DNA of 64,000 nt from a virus. Shown in pieces: positions 9,693 to 18,768 of the stretch. The position numbers were made by a program, and so were the translations under genes. The stretch is taken from the IMG/VR virus record IMGVR_UViG_3300042691_032880, positions 61,115 through 125,114 of that record; one strand, 5' to 3'. The number at the start of each line of letters is the position of its first letter. Positions within the stretch are counted from its first letter, which is position 1. The notes below the pieces were generated by a model, which was given only the letters and a program-made list of their open reading frames with translations, was not told where the DNA came from and searched no databases.

Positions 9693-11473
9693 TAGAAGTT
9701 TATTGTTACAGTATTTACAAATGGAAGTGCTGTGGCAAACGGATTAGTGAACCTGAACTCAAGCACATCTCCGTTGGTAAGATTCACACTATCACACTTT
9801 ATTGAAAAAACAGTTACACTATTGATATCAGTAAAGGTAGGTAATGTGTTCAGATTGAGATTGTTAGTAAGATCATAGACCGTTGAAGTTGTGACATTCT
9901 CAACCTCATAAAGTTCAACGTCAGTATCAAACATGACAAACTCAAGAGTATCGTTGGCATTGACAGTTATATTCAAACCGCCAGGTATTGACTGCCATGT
10001 GTCATCGGTAAGAACCTTGTACTGACCAATCGTATATCCATTAACAGTACTTGCAGTGACATCATCGTTTGTAATCCATGGAGCTGAATTCAAAGAAGTG
10101 TTAAGAAGACCGTAAACATTATTGTTGTAAGATGCAAATACGGGAGCAGGACCTGTGACTTCAATTTGTGCACCTGTGAATATCGGATCAGGAAGACCGA
10201 ATCTTATGTAATTCTGTCCGCCATATACTACATGATCTGACGGATACCCTGCAGCTGTAAGCTGGTTTGCAATGCTTATGCAGAAGTTTGCAACAGAGAC
10301 CCCTGCATAATTTGCACCTGTAACATTTAATACAATCGAAGGAGCTGGATTCAAGGTCCTACAGATTATGTCCATACCTGCAGTAAGTTGAGCAGGTAAT
10401 ATGCTGACCAAGATTGGAGCATGTCTAGTATAGCTGATTGAAGGTGTTGTTACAGCAGTACCATTGGAATTCAAAAGAGGAAAAGTATTTGAGAATGCAT
10501 CCTCTACTGTATATGAAAACTGGTAATGATTGATTGAACCATTGATGGCTGTTTGATTAGTTCCATCAATGATGACCTGCCTTACTAGACCAGTAACGGT
10601 ATTGTAATCTTGCACTCCACTGAGTCGGCTTGAATCAAAAACAAAAGGTGCAATTGTAATGGAAGGTTTACCTATTGTGTTTGAGTAACATTCAGCTGTA
10701 TCAAATAAAACATTTGATCCACTCCCTGGAAAAGTATATGGAGGACTTGGAATAATTCCAACATTAGGTTGGAACAACCCAAAGCGATATTCATTTCCAT
10801 AACCTAATAGTATGGGTTGTCCAGATACTCCAGAACCAGCAGGACAATATTGGGAAAGGTTATTGTTGTTTGGACTTGGTGCTAGTCCAAGATACCCTAC
10901 AGCTGAAACAAGATTGCTTGGATAATTGAATTTTAACCAGTCTAATCCACATATAAAAGAAGTTGATTCGCCTGGAGGATTGCAGTTTGGACAAAACCTG
11001 TCAACACGCACACCTCTACCTATTGGAAAGGATATGTTTGCACAGGGATTGACAACCTGATTACAACCAGGTATAAAGTTATAATCTACGTTAGAGATAT
11101 CATATAACAACGACCCTATACTCTGAACATTATTGGAGTCTGGGTAGGATACGCTATAAAACAAGGTAGGGTAGCCATTAATGAATGGACCCTGGTAGTA
11201 AGAATAAATTGGACATCCTGCGTGCGTGACACTGTATTCCTGTACAAACACTGATGGTGAACCCACGCAAGTCTTTTCTACTGCAACCCTGTATACAGTA
11301 TTAGGAGTTAATCCTGTAATTGTGTATGAGGTAGCAGTACTTGGAAGCGGTGTAAGATTTGCTAAAATCCAAGTATTTAGATTCAATGGATCAGCTTCCT
11401 TGTAATAAACATTAAAAGTATCGGTTGGAAGCAGAGATGCTATATCAGGTGCCCAAGTTACTAATAGATTCAT
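9692..11473 (-). CDS. Fibronectin-type III-like fibre protein
   Basis: A 593-residue protein, start taken at ATG 11473 (a TTG six bases upstream is less likely). Residues about 1-80 form a fibronectin-III-like domain: VTWAPD, FNVYYKEAD, SYTITGLTPNTVYRVAVEK. The remainder is Asn/Thr/Pro-rich beta structure without a recognised family. It sits between the holin-like gene and another fibronectin-like gene and is preceded by two hairpins, so it starts its own transcription unit. Likely part of the tail or head fibre apparatus. Confidence 0.6.
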   Translation of the reverse strand: MNLLVTWAPDIASLLPTDTFNVYYKEADPLNLNTWILANLTPLPSTATSYTITGLTPNTVYRVAVEKTCVGSPSVFVQEYSVTHAGCPIYSYYQGPFINGYPTLFYSVSYPDSNNVQSIGSLLYDISNVDYNFIPGCNQVVNPCANISFPIGRGVRVDRFCPNCNPPGESTSFICGLDWLKFNYPSNLVSAVGYLGLAPSPNNNNLSQYCPAGSGVSGQPILLGYGNEYRFGLFQPNVGIIPSPPYTFPGSGSNVLFDTAECYSNTIGKPSITIAPFVFDSSRLSGVQDYNTVTGLVRQVIIDGTNQTAINGSINHYQFSYTVEDAFSNTFPLLNSNGTAVTTPSISYTRHAPILVSILPAQLTAGMDIICRTLNPAPSIVLNVTGANYAGVSVANFCISIANQLTAAGYPSDHVVYGGQNYIRFGLPDPIFTGAQIEVTGPAPVFASYNNNVYGLLNTSLNSAPWITNDDVTASTVNGYTIGQYKVLTDDTWQSIPGGLNITVNANDTLEFVMFDTDVELYEVENVTTSTVYDLTNNLNLNTLPTFTDINSVTVFSIKCDSVNLTNGDVLEFRFTNPFATALPFVNTVTINF

Positions 11474-11492
11474 TGTCAATTAGATATATAGT

Positions 11493-11528
11493 ATTGCGGA
11501 CAGCTACACTGAAGTAACTGCCCGCAAT
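11493..11528 (-). other. Long hairpin in 5' region of fibre gene
   Basis: ATTGCGG pairs with CCGCAAT, extended by an inner GCAG/CTGT helix, giving an about eleven-pair stem between the holin-like gene and the downstream fibre gene. Could be a second terminator or a leader structure. Confidence 0.5.
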
Positions 11529-11540
11529 TATTGATTTTCA

Positions 11541-11576
11541 ACAAAATAAACTATCCCTTGCCGATTTACCAAGGGA
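11541..11576 (-). terminator. Terminator after holin-like gene
   Basis: On the minus strand TCCCTTG pairs with CAAGGGA around a short loop, followed by a T-rich stretch (TAGTTTATTTTG). It lies directly after the stop of the holin-like gene. Confidence 0.65.
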
Positions 11577-11582
11577 AAGTTA

Positions 11583-11972
11583 TTATTTATCAGCGTTATA
11601 TACTTCCTCAGAAGGCTGATTTGTAAAGTAAGTACGAAGAACTAGGTTAATGGTAATCATGAACATTCCAATCATGTTGGCATTTACTCCACATGCCTGG
11701 AATACTTGGTTCTCCAGGAAGTAATCAGTGATCATCAAACCTGCAGCCACCACGTTTGTCCAGAACATAGTCTTGTCTTGGGACATGCGGGTAACAGTAA
11801 TAGGTTGTGATGACGCAAACTTCTGGAGGATTGCTGTCAACGCAAAGCTGATGAACATGGCAATCTGAGGATTCATGAATCCAAACTGACCATACTGAGC
11901 GACAAGAATTGACAATGCTGCCAAGATCTGTACCCATACGATCTTTGATTTGAGAAATGGTACTGCGTTCAT
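11583..11972 (-). CDS. Holin-like membrane protein
   Basis: A 129-residue protein with three or so hydrophobic segments (about 10-30, 35-52, 72-110) separated by short charged turns and a hydrophilic tail ending EEVYNADK. Size and topology fit a phage holin that permeabilises the inner membrane to release the GH24 endolysin encoded at 7408-7938. No family signature was recognised. It directly follows two exported-protein genes and ends at a terminator. Confidence 0.6.
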   Translation of the reverse strand: MNAVPFLKSKIVWVQILAALSILVAQYGQFGFMNPQIAMFISFALTAILQKFASSQPITVTRMSQDKTMFWTNVVAAGLMITDYFLENQVFQACGVNANMIGMFMITINLVLRTYFTNQPSEEVYNADK

Positions 11973-11988
11973 TTTTAAGTCTTTATGA

Positions 11989-12597
11989 TTAATTACAATT
12001 GTTGAGCCACGGCGCTCTCTTTCCTGCCGTGAATTCTACTGTCTTGGATGATCTTACAAAGGTGGTCTGCAACTCATTGTTCCTTTCATAGTAGGTAATC
12101 CCCATGATGTACTTGAATCCTGGCCAGATGGAGCATCCAGCACCAAGGGTATAGTAATATGAGTTTGTACCACTTATGGAACCGCCGCCAGTACAACCAT
12201 TGGTGTGACCTACAGGAGCAAATCCTATGTAGTAGTACCTGGCTATTGTAAAGCAGGTGTCAGTCACAGGATTGAATCCAGGCTGCGCATCCCATTTGAA
12301 GATCACCATACCGCAGATTGTAGTATCAACCTTGATATTCCAATCAGTGGGTTCTTCCGTTACAATAGGATATACAGGATAATTGGCACAAGGATCAGTA
12401 ATTTGGTTATTGTTACCTTGACCATTGCCATTTCCATTCCCTCCTCTTCTTTCTCCACTAGGCTGATCTTCAGCTGTTTCCTGTGACAAATCTGTTTTTA
12501 CATCATTTGCTTTTGAAGATGTCTCTTTGACATCCTCCTTCTCACAGCCCATGATGAACAAGGCTGCGAGAAGAATAAGAAGTCTAGTGGCTTTCAT
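11989..12597 (-). CDS. Phage-encoded surface lipoprotein candidate
   Basis: A 202-residue protein with a lipoprotein signal peptide: basic MKATR start, hydrophobic LLILLAALFIMG and lipobox Cys18. The mature end reads CEKED, close to the K-(D/E)2 lipoprotein export signal known from Bacteroidota, which would place it on the outer face of the outer membrane. A low-complexity linker with GERRGGNGNGNGQGNNN follows (about 48-66), then a Cys-containing folded domain. The gene lies between the secreted protein and holin-like genes in the late region. A role in receptor masking or superinfection exclusion is an inference by analogy with T5 Llp-type lipoproteins. Confidence 0.7.
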   Translation of the reverse strand: MKATRLLILLAALFIMGCEKEDVKETSSKANDVKTDLSQETAEDQPSGERRGGNGNGNGQGNNNQITDPCANYPVYPIVTEEPTDWNIKVDTTICGMVIFKWDAQPGFNPVTDTCFTIARYYYIGFAPVGHTNGCTGGGSISGTNSYYYTLGAGCSIWPGFKYIMGITYYERNNELQTTFVRSSKTVEFTAGKRAPWLNNCN

Positions 12598-12607
12598 GAC
12601 CTATGGT

Positions 12608-13468
12608 TTAGGGAAGCGTTGGATAATTCACTGTAGAAGGTACTGAAGTACTGATGGTAAATGGTAAACTCATAAATCCACCACTTGCACTTGTACCACC
12701 AATACGGAAAGTTCGAGGTGGAGTGCTAGGAGATGCGAAGTACAAACTCCATCCATAAGCTACAGTAAAGGGAAGGGTTGGATCAGGAGTCTGACGAATC
12801 TGCTGATACCAACCATCAGAGAACCAAACTGCAAAGTTGCTAGAACAAGAACAGGTAGGACACTTTACATACATTACAAGGTTTGTATAAGGACCAGTTT
12901 CACCAGAGATACTATCCAAATCAAAACTCATCTCATAAGTACCATGGATAACATCAGCATTAATAACAGTGCGTCCAGTATCAATAACTGCAGGAGCTAC
13001 ATATGGGAATTCGCCTGTACCAGCATCACAAGTAAGATTGATGGTACGACCATTCATCTCTTGCCATACTCCACAAGAGTCTTTGTAGTAGCAGCTCAGA
13101 TAACCACCACGAGTTTTGTAGCTTACAGCAATAGTAGTCTGAGTAGTATAAAGATAACCGCCTGAGCTTGAACTTACTGTGGTAATACCATCAGTAGCAG
13201 TAGTCATGGAAGGAAGAGTCCAGCGATATTCAGTAGGTACAAAACCAGCAGAAACGTTCTGACCAACTTGTCCGCGACACCAGGTCCATTGCATCGGAAG
13301 CGCAGGATTGCGATTGGCAATTGTGTAAGTAACGTTCTTTTGATTTCTACATGGTGTAAAGTCCCCATAGATAATGGGTTTCTCAACAGCAGTAGGACAA
13401 GTTTGCGCTGATACTGAAAGAGTTACGATGGTCATCAGCACTACCATCAATCCAATGAATTTTTTCAT
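12608..13468 (-). CDS. Secreted Cys-containing protein of unknown function
   Basis: A 286-residue protein with a clear Sec signal peptide (MKKFIGLMVVLMTIVTLSVSAQ, cleavage expected after VSA). The mature part is beta-rich with Cys residues in pairs (for example CPTCSCSS near 205) consistent with disulfides outside the cytoplasm. Signal peptides are unusual in phage virion proteins, so it probably acts in the host envelope. It is ten bases upstream of the lipoprotein gene and preceded by a TATATTATA site, so the pair is probably expressed late. No family recognised. Confidence 0.65.
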   Translation of the reverse strand: MKKFIGLMVVLMTIVTLSVSAQTCPTAVEKPIIYGDFTPCRNQKNVTYTIANRNPALPMQWTWCRGQVGQNVSAGFVPTEYRWTLPSMTTATDGITTVSSSSGGYLYTTQTTIAVSYKTRGGYLSCYYKDSCGVWQEMNGRTINLTCDAGTGEFPYVAPAVIDTGRTVINADVIHGTYEMSFDLDSISGETGPYTNLVMYVKCPTCSCSSNFAVWFSDGWYQQIRQTPDPTLPFTVAYGWSLYFASPSTPPRTFRIGGTSASGGFMSLPFTISTSVPSTVNYPTLP

Positions 13469-13494
13469 TTTTATATATGTTTTAGGTTACACAT

Positions 13495-13503
13495 ATAATA
13501 TAC
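13495..13503 (-). promoter_or_regulatory. Late promoter-like nonamer TATATTATA
   Basis: Exact TATATTATA on the minus strand, 26 bases upstream of the ATG of the secreted protein. It is followed by TGTGTAAC; a similar A/TTTATATGTATAAC block lies before the gene at 29606. Confidence 0.5.
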
Positions 13504-13519
13504 GAAAAATTCAGGACTT

Positions 13520-14233
13520 TTAGATCCCAAATATCCCCATCATACCAAAAGGATCTACTGGAGTAAAAGCAGATGTTTCATAGAATGTTATTCTACGCCA
13601 GCAGGTTGCATCATTTCCCAAAGTCAACTGTGTCTGTGACACGTTGTTTGTAGGAGCGGCAACTGCCTGTATCTGATAAGCATAGGTTGATGACATATCG
13701 TTACCAGCGGTATTACGATACTGAGCTGAAAGTCCAGTCTTTACCCAGTTAGTCCCTGTAAGAGTACCCCATGTGTTGTCATCAGCTGTCATCCAAGATG
13801 CCACTGTTACATTTGGTGCGTTTGCTGGTGTAACCCCTGTTACTGTAATTGTGGCTGCCGCCGCAGCATTGATTACGGTATCACTTTCTTTCTGCCACAC
13901 ATTTGCTGAACTATCAGGTCTGAACACAATCATTACGGCATTGGTGTTTGTACCTGCTGAAAAATCAAACCTTGGGTTTGCAGCCCATGTTCCATTATAA
14001 GTAGCCCAATATACAGTATTGGCTACGTTGGCTGTACCTACGTTTCTTCCAATATCTGTCCAGGTCTGACCACCAGTTACACCAACACTGAAAGTAGCAG
14101 TACCCCTTTGATACAAGTAAACAACCACAAGATCACCAACCACCATTGATGCTGGTGGAGTCAATGTTATCTGTGTAGCAGTCTGTGAACCGTTATCTAC
14201 AGGAGATGATGTTACACCAAAGAAGCTAGGCAT
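13520..14233 (-). CDS. Beta-rich fibre/structural protein
   Basis: A 237-residue protein with the layout FFGVTSSPVDNG, ITLTPPASMVVGDLVVVYL, GGQTWTDIG and YWATYNGTW that recurs in phage and prophage tail-associated proteins with a jelly-roll-like domain. It ends in a Gly/Met/Phe-rich tail. The start overlaps the upstream 64-residue gene by eight bases, and it closes the fibre sub-operon that begins further upstream. Function inferred as receptor-binding or decoration. Confidence 0.55.
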   Translation of the reverse strand: MPSFFGVTSSPVDNGSQTATQITLTPPASMVVGDLVVVYLYQRGTATFSVGVTGGQTWTDIGRNVGTANVANTVYWATYNGTWAANPRFDFSAGTNTNAVMIVFRPDSSANVWQKESDTVINAAAAATITVTGVTPANAPNVTVASWMTADDNTWGTLTGTNWVKTGLSAQYRNTAGNDMSSTYAYQIQAVAAPTNNVSQTQLTLGNDATCWRRITFYETSAFTPVDPFGMMGIFGI

Positions 14234-14420
14234 AGATACTGTATTCGTTTTCCCAAAGGGAATCTATGATTTCCTGATCCGTCAATTCATTTGAAAAGAC
14301 AAAAGGACTCCTTGAAAACTGTATGACTCTCACGCCATTTTCATAGCCGTTGCACTCAGCTATAAAAGACCATGTGGTTCCAGTGTCAACCTTGTCTATA
14401 AGTTCAATTAGCTTATCCAT
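14226..14420 (-). CDS. Small hypothetical protein (64 aa)
   Basis: ATG at 14420 overlaps the stop of the 1177-residue gene (TAATG), and the gene ends in TAG. The acidic protein contains GTTWSFIAECNGYENGVRVI and ends in SLWENEYSIYA; nothing in it identifies a function. Possibly a chaperone or cap for the preceding repeat protein, from position only. Confidence 0.5.
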   Translation of the reverse strand: MDKLIELIDKVDTGTTWSFIAECNGYENGVRVIQFSRSPFVFSNELTDQEIIDSLWENEYSIYA

Positions 14421-17400
14421 TAGAATTCATATCCGTAAACTGAAACATCAAGTGATATCCCCGCATCCGTTGTTACACGCAGAACATAGTCCGCGTTTGC
14501 AGAGAATATTGGGGTATTGAAAGTAAGTATCGCACCAGGTTTGCTGTTTGCTGTTGGAGCAAACGATCCTGCCCAAACAAGCTGGTCAGTACCTGCAGTA
14601 TAAGTAGTATCAGCAGCCGCACCAAACCAAACGATGACACGTCCTGCCGTGGTAGCATATGAACTGACTGCAAGATATGTGACTGCAACAGTCTTGCCTG
14701 CTGTAGGAGTCCACAATGCAACACCTGTCTGCGTGGTTGTATAGTTACCTGATTTCCAGGTTTGCATACCTGGAGATATATGCGTAACAAGCTGCCTTCC
14801 AAACTGATCAGCCGTTCCATTGACTCTGTCTCCATTGGTGACAGCTGTAGGTAATGCTGTTTCAGCTTGGTATCCAATCTTCACAGGATTACCAGAATCA
14901 GGAGAGTCATGAGCCACATCACCTGCGGCAACCACGTTCCAAGTACCTGACTGTGTAGCCGCCACTGTTCCATCTACTGTAATGCTATTACCTCCATCTT
15001 GGATATTGACCGCGGATGCTCCACCAGCATTGTTCACTGTAACATCCCCTATGTCTACCCCGCTATTGGCACCAAGCACCCATGTACCAGATTGCGTTGC
15101 TGCCACTGTACCTGATACAGTAACAGTACCTGATACTCCTACTGTTCCATCTACTGTAATTGAGTTACCCCCATCATTGATTGCTACAGCTCCATTAGCA
15201 TTGACAGCAATCGGGGAGTAATCCCCATTGGCAGATGTCATTGAACTATTGGAGTCATTTCTTACTCCTAATATGAAACTTCCAGTGTCACCTGATGTAT
15301 GTGCATTATCTTCTTGCTTGTTCTCCGCCCCGTATAGTTTACCATACTCATCCACTGACACGGATGCATAGGTATTGTTAGACGTAGCTGCTTGTAAAAG
15401 TGCATTGTCATTACGAATAGCAAGTACAAATGTTCCTATGTCAGATGCTGTATGAAGCGTATTGTGGACACGCTCTGATACACTGAACTGCTTACCAAAC
15501 TGATCTGTGGCAATTGGGGTATAGTCTCCATTGGATCCTGAGAGAATGTTGCCAGCATTGTCATTCCTGACACCCAGGGTCATTACTCCCACATCACCTG
15601 ATGTATGAACTGAGTCCTCTGCTTTTCCAAGGTTTGTAGCTCCAGTTCCTGGGATAACACTGGTGACATCCACATCTCCAATATCCACCCCAGAGTTCGC
15701 ACCTAATACCCAAGTTCCTGATTGTGTGGCAGCTACAGTACCTGTTACAGTAGCAGCTACAGTTCCTGAAACAGTGACTGTTCCAGATACACCAACAGTA
15801 CCATCCACAGTGATTGAGTTACCTCCGTCTTGGATAGCAATAGCTCCTTTGTCATTGACTGATATCTGGGAGTAGTCACCATCAGTTGAAGTAACAACCG
15901 CATTTGCATCGTTCCTTACCGCAAGTACGAAGTTTCCATAGTCGCCTGTTGTATGAGGATCATCTTCCTTACGATGCGTTTCAATCAGCTTTTCTGCTCC
16001 AATAAGATCTCCGTTCTTGTCAGCAAGACCTACCGCAAGAGCATTGCCATTTGCAAGAACATATATGCTATCAACCTCTGCATTACCTGTATTGCCATCA
16101 ACTCCACCTATGGTTGAAACGCCACGTAAATAAGGAGTGCCTGTTTCTTGTGAAGCATAGTCAAATATCCTTCCAGCTCTATCTGTAGCAATTGGAGAAT
16201 AATCTCCATTAGTACTTGTAAAACCTGTAGCTGCACCATCATTTCTTACACCTAGTATGAATGCACCATTGTCTCCTGAGGTATGAGCTTGATCTTCTTT
16301 ATATGAAAAATCTACATTTGCTGTAACTGTTCCTGATACTGATGCAGTCACAGTTCCAGAAATGGGAACAGCTGATTGATCAGATGCAATAGCCACAGAT
16401 ATACTGTTAGCCATTGTCTGCTGTCCCTCATTAGGAAGAGAATTTACATTGACATTCAGTGCATTACCTGATGCTGTATTTACAAATACCTGACCCCTGG
16501 AATCAACAGCAATACCTGAATAGTCTCCATTGGTACCAGTTAATGCAGTACCTGCATCATCATTCCTGATAGCAAGTGAAAGAGTTCCTGTGTCACCTGT
16601 GGTATGAGGAGTGTCTTCTTGATACTGAACTCCGCCGCCAAAGGATGTAATCTGCGTACCTGTACCATCCACAATAGCAACAGCAAGTGCATCACTTCCC
16701 ACTAAAGGAAGCACATCCGCAGTATCTGTACCATCACCTATTTGGACATTGACAGGAGTACCTACAGGAGCATCTACTGTAACACTGTTGCCACCATCAT
16801 TTATGGCTACCGCACCATTTGCATTAACAGCTATGGGACTGTAATCACCATTAGTGGATGTCATTGCTGTATTAGCATCATTCCTGACTGCCATCACAAA
16901 CGCTCCTGTGTCCCCGCTCGCGTGCGCGGAATCCTCAGGAAATGCAAAGTCAGCTGTAGTAACAAGCGATCCTGAAGGATTCACCTTCACATTGTAATAG
17001 GTACCACCACCAGTGCTTGAACGTCCAGTGATTACAGACCTTGTCATGTTTGCCAAGGTATTGTCATTGATAGTGCTTGATATCTTGGTATAAGGAGAGG
17101 TGGTACCTGCAGCCCAACAAGCGGTGTTCATGGTTAGAACAGTAGCACCAGCCGCAGTTTTCTGGATATCCAGAGTCATTGGAAGATCTGGATTGTTGAT
17201 GGTTGTACCACCTGTGGTATTGGGATGTCTGTATATGTCAAACAATACCCACTCTCCATCAGGACTAAGAACCTCCCAATAGATTGGAGCAGCTCCCAAC
17301 CATCCATATCTTACCCTGAAGAGGTTGTCCTTTGTAAAGTCAATCGCCTCAGGTACTCCATTGCGTGTATACTTGGAACCAACAGCTCCAGTAAGAGTAT

Positions 17401-17953
17401 CCACATTCCATGATGCTTGTGCAGTAAACGTATCAACTGTAGCCTTACGCAAGGTTATACCAAACGCAGTACCCTCATAACCTATGAAGAATCCATTGTT
17501 TGCATCATAGACACCTATGCGTTGATATGAATTGGCAAGACCTCCTGAGGGCCATATCGCTGTGAAAGCCGCATATGTTTCAGAGTTTGGTCTATACGTA
17601 GTACTGAGGTTTGTAACAGCTTTTACCCCACCATTGGTGTTGGCGTTGGATGTGAATACAGCCTGACCGTTCAGATTGGATGCATCACCCCCACTTGTCT
17701 TGGTAACCGTGATATCAGATATGGAATCAGGATCTGTTGAATCATAGTTGATCTCAAACTGGTTGTACCTATTTGCAATAACAAGCTGTCCAAAGACATC
17801 CTGCTGCAGATCCACTGACGCTGTTACAGAACCCGCTACTATGTTGACTGGTTGGGTGACAGCTGAGCCATCTACCTTGAGTGCATTAGCTGCGGTTACA
17901 TCAGCTTCTGTACCTCCAGTATCCCTGATTATGACTGATTCGATGTATGCCAT
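14420..17953 (-). CDS. Long repeat-bearing fibre protein (1177 aa)
   Basis: The middle of the protein (about residues 330-1000) holds seven copies of a module about 45 residues long, with the skeleton ED..HTSGD.G...L.VRND......NGDYSPI. Between the modules run threonine/valine-rich strands of the type TVSGTVAATQSGTW and GNSITVDGTV. Such modules occur in phage virion proteins and probably form an elongated fibre or decorate the capsid. The N-terminal 300 residues look like a jelly-roll (galectin/laminin-like) domain, and the last 120 residues form a separate beta domain. Start 17953 overlaps the upstream stop. Near-identical DNA between repeats invites recombination. Confidence 0.7.
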   Translation of the reverse strand: MAYIESVIIRDTGGTEADVTAANALKVDGSAVTQPVNIVAGSVTASVDLQQDVFGQLVIANRYNQFEINYDSTDPDSISDITVTKTSGGDASNLNGQAVFTSNANTNGGVKAVTNLSTTYRPNSETYAAFTAIWPSGGLANSYQRIGVYDANNGFFIGYEGTAFGITLRKATVDTFTAQASWNVDTLTGAVGSKYTRNGVPEAIDFTKDNLFRVRYGWLGAAPIYWEVLSPDGEWVLFDIYRHPNTTGGTTINNPDLPMTLDIQKTAAGATVLTMNTACWAAGTTSPYTKISSTINDNTLANMTRSVITGRSSTGGGTYYNVKVNPSGSLVTTADFAFPEDSAHASGDTGAFVMAVRNDANTAMTSTNGDYSPIAVNANGAVAINDGGNSVTVDAPVGTPVNVQIGDGTDTADVLPLVGSDALAVAIVDGTGTQITSFGGGVQYQEDTPHTTGDTGTLSLAIRNDDAGTALTGTNGDYSGIAVDSRGQVFVNTASGNALNVNVNSLPNEGQQTMANSISVAIASDQSAVPISGTVTASVSGTVTANVDFSYKEDQAHTSGDNGAFILGVRNDGAATGFTSTNGDYSPIATDRAGRIFDYASQETGTPYLRGVSTIGGVDGNTGNAEVDSIYVLANGNALAVGLADKNGDLIGAEKLIETHRKEDDPHTTGDYGNFVLAVRNDANAVVTSTDGDYSQISVNDKGAIAIQDGGNSITVDGTVGVSGTVTVSGTVAATVTGTVAATQSGTWVLGANSGVDIGDVDVTSVIPGTGATNLGKAEDSVHTSGDVGVMTLGVRNDNAGNILSGSNGDYTPIATDQFGKQFSVSERVHNTLHTASDIGTFVLAIRNDNALLQAATSNNTYASVSVDEYGKLYGAENKQEDNAHTSGDTGSFILGVRNDSNSSMTSANGDYSPIAVNANGAVAINDGGNSITVDGTVGVSGTVTVSGTVAATQSGTWVLGANSGVDIGDVTVNNAGGASAVNIQDGGNSITVDGTVAATQSGTWNVVAAGDVAHDSPDSGNPVKIGYQAETALPTAVTNGDRVNGTADQFGRQLVTHISPGMQTWKSGNYTTTQTGVALWTPTAGKTVAVTYLAVSSYATTAGRVIVWFGAAADTTYTAGTDQLVWAGSFAPTANSKPGAILTFNTPIFSANADYVLRVTTDAGISLDVSVYGYEF

Positions 17954-18759
17954 TACATGATGTATAAGTTAGCATTGTCGCTGTATACGTCAACGCTGGT
18001 GTTTTGGAATCTGATTGTCTGTGTTGCCAGTCCATCTATGGTCTCTGCACCATTGGGGGTAAGGATCACAGTATTGGCTGAAGCATCCACTTTCTTTACT
18101 GTATATACCGCATTGTTACCAACAGCAGTAGGAAAGTTGATTGTGATGTTCCCTGCTGTCGCATCCACAAGATACATATACCATCCTGTAATTGGAACTA
18201 CTGCATAAGGAGTTGTATTGACTGCGACTGGGGTATAAGAGAATCCTCCGCCTCCACCAGCTGCAGCAATTGTTACATCTGTCCTATCGTTGATAGTATC
18301 ATTTGATGTTGTAATAGTAATATTAGCACCTTCTATCAGGTTGACTACTCCCATAGGATCTAGAGGAATACCACCATTTTTTGATATGGCTACTCCTGTA
18401 TATGCTAGATATCCGTTTATTACATTGAATAACTCCTCTAATGAAGTGCACGCAGGGATTTGTACATTTCGATAATCGAAAATAAACTCATCCCCTGTTC
18501 CATTCGGGGGTACAAGTGCAACTGTAGTATACTGTGAAGGATCTATATTCTGAACCCCGTTTACTTGGAAATCATAAGGCTGCAAAGCTTGCTTTAAAAC
18601 AAACTTTGTATTCTTTTTCTCTAAAAGATAATCTCCTAAAGGACCTGCAGAATCATAAATAACAATTCGAATATGGGTCCTAGAATGGTTATAAATTTCA
18701 ATTAACCCATTTAATATCCTAGGAGTCGATATGAAATTTAAAGATACTTCCGAAGACAT
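17953..18759 (-). CDS. Fibre protein with beta C-terminal knob
   Basis: A 268-residue protein. Residues about 1-130 are a mixed domain of unknown type. A Gly-rich hinge (AAAGGGGGFSY, about 165-175) leads to a C-terminal domain with the pattern NITINFPTAVGNN..YTVKKVDAS and TIDGLATQTI, which recurs at the C-terminus of many phage tail fibres and appendages. It is nine bases from the upstream propeller gene. Confidence 0.6.
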   Translation of the reverse strand: MSSEVSLNFISTPRILNGLIEIYNHSRTHIRIVIYDSAGPLGDYLLEKKNTKFVLKQALQPYDFQVNGVQNIDPSQYTTVALVPPNGTGDEFIFDYRNVQIPACTSLEELFNVINGYLAYTGVAISKNGGIPLDPMGVVNLIEGANITITTSNDTINDRTDVTIAAAGGGGGFSYTPVAVNTTPYAVVPITGWYMYLVDATAGNITINFPTAVGNNAVYTVKKVDASANTVILTPNGAETIDGLATQTIRFQNTSVDVYSDNANLYIM

Positions 18760-18768
18760 GATCTAAGT

